Assembly: GCA_009692985.1 (NCBI GenBank)
Contig: SHYF01000012.1
Coordinates: forward strand, 1-17,793
Reading direction: 5' to 3'
DNA length: 17,793 nucleotides
Origin: Dehalococcoidia bacterium
GTDB lineage: Bacteria > Chloroflexota > Dehalococcoidia > Lucifugimonadales > SHYF01
The notes beneath the pieces were generated by a model that did not search any database, was not told where the DNA came from, and saw only the letters and a program-made list of their open reading frames with translations. The stretch's first letter is position 1; every line of letters begins with the position of its first letter. This document shows positions 15,049 to 17,793 of this stretch, one piece after another. The translations under genes were made by a program, and so were the position numbers.

Positions 15049-15072
15049 ATTGTAGGGGCGAGCCCCTACAAT
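15049..15072 (+). repeat. Perfect hairpin overlapping the dgt start codon
   Basis: ATTGTAGGGGC (15049-15059) and GCCCCTACAAT (15062-15072) are exact inverse complements around GA. The right arm includes the first two bases of the dgt ATG (15071). It resembles the GTAGGGGC palindrome at 5950-5975. The hairpin takes the place where a Shine-Dalgarno would be expected. Confidence 0.7.
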
Positions 15073-16144
15073 GCAGAGTCAAGACGTTCGTCTGCGGATT
15101 GAAGAGCGGGAGGCGATTTTGTCTCCCTATGCCGCAAGGGCGCGTGCCTCCAGGGGCAGAGAGGTGTGGGAGGAGCCGTCGCCGCTAAGGACAGACTTCC
15201 AGCGGGACCGGGATAGGATTCTCCACACCAACGCCTTCCGACGCCTGAAGCACAAAACGCAGGTGTTCATAGCCCCTCAGGAAGACCACTATGCCACGCG
15301 CCTCACCCATACCCTGGAGGTGTCCCAGATAGCCCGCACCATTGCCAGGGCGCTAGACTTGAACGAAGACCTGGTAGAGGCAATCTCGCTAGGGCATGAC
15401 CTGGGCCATACGCCTTTTGGCCACGTGGGAGAAGAGACCCTGGGCCAGCTTGCTCCCGGAGGCTTCCGCCACAATCAACAGAGCCTGCGAGTGGTGGAGG
15501 TGCTGGAAAAGGACGGCCGTGGTCTCAACCTGACCTGGGAGGTGCGCCAGGGAATCGTTAGCCACTCCAAGCCGCAGGGCGACTTTTTGGACAAGGGACT
15601 CACCCGCCACCTGACGCTGGAGGCCCAGGTAGTCAGGCTGGCGGACGCTGTGGCCTACCTGAACCACGACATCGGCGACGCCATACGTGCTGAGATGCTG
15701 GAGGAGGACGACCTTCCAATGTCGGTGCGCCGCGTTTTGGGCACAAGACACTCACAACGCATAGACGTTATGGTTACCGATGTGGTGGATGCTTCGTGGG
15801 CGTGCACCGGCGCCGGTGGCGCAGGAGGCAGGAGGCCGGCAATTGCCATGAGCGCGCGGGTGCGGCGTGCGTTGAACATCCTGCGGGAGTTCATGTTTGA
15901 ACACGTATACCTTCCTGTCAGCAATGGCATCCAATCCCAGAAGGCAAGGGAGATCCTTACGTTCCTGTACGCCTATTGCACTGGCCATCCCGAGGCGGTG
16001 CCAGAGGAGTATTGGCGACGGGCGGAACCGACAGAACAGAGGGCTGTGGACTACATTGCTGGAATGACAGACCAGTTCGCCGTGCGCCTGGCCGAGAAGC
16101 TGCGCCCAGGCATCTCCGGTGGAGTTTTCGCCGGCGTGGCGTAG
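15071..16144 (+). CDS. dgt: Deoxyguanosinetriphosphate triphosphohydrolase-like protein (HD domain)
   Basis: A 357-residue dNTP triphosphohydrolase of the shorter, non-enterobacterial dGTPase-like class, which removes triphosphate from dNTPs and helps balance nucleotide pools. The HD-domain metal ligands are visible: H80 in RLTHTLEVSQIART, H109-D110 in SLGHDLGHTPFGH and D192 in RLADAVAYLNHD. FQRDRDRILHTNAFRRLKHK (43-62) is the family signature. The start at 15071 has no Shine-Dalgarno and lies at the edge of a perfect hairpin. A TAG stands 6 codons upstream in frame, so no earlier start is possible. A TTG at 15119 has GGGAGG 5 nt before it but would drop the conserved RIEERE segment. dnaG follows after repeat copy 5. 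Confidence 0.93.
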   Translation: MQSQDVRLRIEEREAILSPYAARARASRGREVWEEPSPLRTDFQRDRDRILHTNAFRRLKHKTQVFIAPQEDHYATRLTHTLEVSQIARTIARALDLNEDLVEAISLGHDLGHTPFGHVGEETLGQLAPGGFRHNQQSLRVVEVLEKDGRGLNLTWEVRQGIVSHSKPQGDFLDKGLTRHLTLEAQVVRLADAVAYLNHDIGDAIRAEMLEEDDLPMSVRRVLGTRHSQRIDVMVTDVVDASWACTGAGGAGGRRPAIAMSARVRRALNILREFMFEHVYLPVSNGIQSQKAREILTFLYAYCTGHPEAVPEEYWRRAEPTEQRAVDYIAGMTDQFAVRLAEKLRPGISGGVFAGVA

Positions 16145-16150
16145 GAGCGA

Positions 16151-16304
16151 TGCTAACAAGGTGGTGAAAGACTGTCTCGACCATCCCCCTTACCCCCTTC
16201 CTTGCCAGGAAGGGGGAGGAACAATAGATTTTGGGGATACCCCCAAACCCCCACCAAAGGGGCTTCGCCCCTATGAACTCCCCTTTTTCAGCAGCCTGCT
16301 AGCA
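16151..16304 (+). repeat. Dispersed TIR repeat, family A, copy 5
   Basis: Best example of both ends in one copy. The left end TGCTAACAAGGTGGTGAAAG and the inverse complement of the right end (TGCTAGCAGGCTGCTGAAAA) agree at 15 of 20 positions. The core has CTCGACCATCCCCCTTACCC, CTTGCCAGGAAGGGGGAGGA, GGGGATACCCCCAAACCCCC and AAAGGGGCTTCGCCCCTATG. It starts 7 nt after the dgt stop and ends 20 nt before the dnaG ATG, so it makes up nearly all of that intergenic region. Confidence 0.8.
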
Positions 16305-16324
16305 AGACTGGACACCTAAGAAAT

Positions 16325-17793
16325 ATGGCTCTTTCTGACGAAATCAAAGAACACCTGGACATTGTAGAGGTGGTTGGCAGCTATGTGCCTAACTTAAAGA
16401 AGGCGGGGCGCAGCTACCACGCCCTCTGCCCCTTCCATACGGAACGTACGCCGTCCTTCGTGGTGTTCCCAGAGCGGCAGAGCTGGCGTTGCTTCGGCGC
16501 TTGCGCCACGGGTGGAGACGTGCTGTCCTTCGTTATGCGCATGGAGAAGATGAGCTTCGCGGATACGCTGAAGCTTCTGGCTCAGCGGGCGGGAGTCGCG
16601 CTGCCCCAGCGGCAGGAACGAAAAGAGCGTAATGTCCTATACCAGATCAACGAGGCCGCTAATGCCTACTTTCAGGAGCTACTGTGGTCGCTGCCAGGTA
16701 TGGCGGTGCGCACCTATCTTCAGCAGCGTGGCGTAGAAACTGAGGCAGCAAAGCGGTTTCAGCTCGGCCTCAGCCCGGGTGGTCGCTCCACACTGCTGGA
16801 CCACCTTACGGCGTTGGGCTACTCTCTGGAGCAGGTGCTGCGGGCTGGCCTGGCCACATCCCCCAGCGAGAGAGAGCCCAGGGACCTGTTCCATGGCCGC
16901 CTCATGTTCCCTATCCACGATGATCAGGGGAACCTGGCGGGGTTCGGAGGGCGCTCCCTGGACGGGTCGGACCCCAAGTACCTGAACTCGCCCCGCACCG
17001 AGGTTTTTAACAAAGGCCACATACTTTATGCTTTCCATCTGGCCAAGGCCAGCATAAAGGAGCATGGCGAGGTGGTGGTGGTGGAAGGCTACATGGACGC
17101 CTTGGCAGCCCACCAGCACGGTTTCGACAACGTGGTGGCCTGCATGGGCACCGCTCTCACCGAGCACCAGGTGTCGCTGCTGCGCGGTGCAGGCCGCAGC
17201 TTTGTTCTGGCCCTGGACCCCGATGCCGCCGGCAGGCACGCAACCTTCCGCGACCTGGTTGAGTCGTGGCACGCCCTGGAACGGCAACTTGTGGGCAGGC
17301 GAGGCAACGTATCCATGTACCAGCCCACAGCGGACCTCTCGGCAATCCGCGTAGCTCTTATGCCCCAGGGCAAAGACCCAGACGAGGTGATCCGCCAGGA
17401 CCCGGATCTCTGGCGGAGCCTGGTGGCGCAGGCGTTGCCCCTGGTGGACTACTTTTTGGCCTCTGCGCCGGAACGGTGGGACCTGTCCACAAGCGAAGGG
17501 AAGGCGGCGGCGGCCCAGGAGCTTTGGCCTGTCATAATGGCAATCCAGAACGCCTTTGAGCAGGAGAAGTACCTCCGCCGCCTGGCCGATGCCCTTGGAG
17601 TGCAGCCCGCCACCCTAGAGGCCAGCCTGGGCCGGCCACGGAGCGTCGCTGTGCCTCGCAGGGGCCGCGCGTCCGCTCCCACCGCTTCTACCGCGCCGTT
17701 TGAGGAGGAGCACCGCGACACTCTGGAGGAGCACTTGCTGGCATTGCTGCTCCAGTGGCCTGAGCTACGCCAGCAGGCGCAGGAGGTGGAGCC
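16325..17793 (+). CDS. dnaG: DNA primase DnaG (5' part, runs off the window)
   Basis: DnaG synthesises RNA primers at the replication fork. 489 codons are present with no stop, so the C-terminal helicase-binding part is partly missing at the window edge. Domains in order: N-terminal zinc ribbon (residues 35-60: Cys35, His38, Cys56, Cys60) and the RNA polymerase domain (FHGRLMFPIHDDQGNLAGFG at about 189-208, SPRTEVFNKGHILYAF at 222-237). The TOPRIM core has VVEGYMD (Glu254) and LDPDAAG (Asp298, Asp300) as metal ligands. The zinc motif reads CX2H-X17-CX3C (CFGAC), not the common CX2C. The start is the only fitting Met (MALSDEIKEHLDIVEVVGSY matches the family N-terminus), but the ribosome-binding site is weak. 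Order dgt-dnaG is common and rpoD often follows. Confidence 0.95.
   Translation, partial: MALSDEIKEHLDIVEVVGSYVPNLKKAGRSYHALCPFHTERTPSFVVFPERQSWRCFGACATGGDVLSFVMRMEKMSFADTLKLLAQRAGVALPQRQERKERNVLYQINEAANAYFQELLWSLPGMAVRTYLQQRGVETEAAKRFQLGLSPGGRSTLLDHLTALGYSLEQVLRAGLATSPSEREPRDLFHGRLMFPIHDDQGNLAGFGGRSLDGSDPKYLNSPRTEVFNKGHILYAFHLAKASIKEHGEVVVVEGYMDALAAHQHGFDNVVACMGTALTEHQVSLLRGAGRSFVLALDPDAAGRHATFRDLVESWHALERQLVGRRGNVSMYQPTADLSAIRVALMPQGKDPDEVIRQDPDLWRSLVAQALPLVDYFLASAPERWDLSTSEGKAAAAQELWPVIMAIQNAFEQEKYLRRLADALGVQPATLEASLGRPRSVAVPRRGRASAPTASTAPFEEEHRDTLEEHLLALLLQWPELRQQAQEVE

Overview
The window is about 17.8 kb of moderately GC-rich bacterial chromosome made of housekeeping genes. No complete phage, plasmid, CRISPR or defence system is visible. 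The best guess for the source is the phylum Chloroflexota. The reasons are the style of the EF-Tu (the RG(L/I)TIAISH switch region), a CBS-less GuaB3-type enzyme, a DnaG zinc ribbon of the CFGAC type, an F420/LLM-type oxidoreductase and intergenic regions full of short palindromic repeats. This assignment comes from remembered family features and was not tested by a search.

Left third (about 385-5824, minus strand): a translation/transcription operon read right to left. A strong sigma70-type promoter (TTGACG-17-TATACT) leads through a leader with an 11-bp inverted repeat into tRNA-Thr(UGU), tRNA-Tyr(GUA), tRNA-Thr(GGU), tuf, rpmG, secE, nusG, rplK, rplA, rplJ and rplL. The tRNA order matches the classic thrU-tyrU-(glyT)-thrT-tufB cluster of E. 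coli, without glyT. An L10-type ribosomal protein leader with an attenuator hairpin precedes rplJ. Two copies of a dispersed repeat sit inside the operon (nusG/rplK and rplJ/rplL), and a third follows rplL.

Middle (about 5950-10616, plus strand): guaB3 with its own promoter; then a promoter, a TPP riboswitch and an intrinsic terminator ahead of thiC; then thiD after a 240-bp gap full of strong hairpins. ThiC makes HMP-P from AIR, and ThiD phosphorylates HMP/HMP-P, so this is a TPP-controlled pyrimidine-branch unit.

Right part: about 390 bp without a recognisable gene; a decayed-looking minus-strand lipoprotein gene with DUF4399-type repeats (in-frame TGA after codon 4 of the best start, third repeat cut off); proS and an LLM-class oxidoreductase gene (both minus); then dgt (dNTPase) and the 5' part of dnaG (plus), which runs off the window.

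The most unusual content is (i) a family of about 150-bp repeats with terminal inverted repeats, five copies in 18 kb, all in one orientation; (ii) the interrupted DUF4399 lipoprotein; and (iii) an EF-Tu with Ala in place of the nearly invariant Asp of the P-loop GHVDHGK motif.
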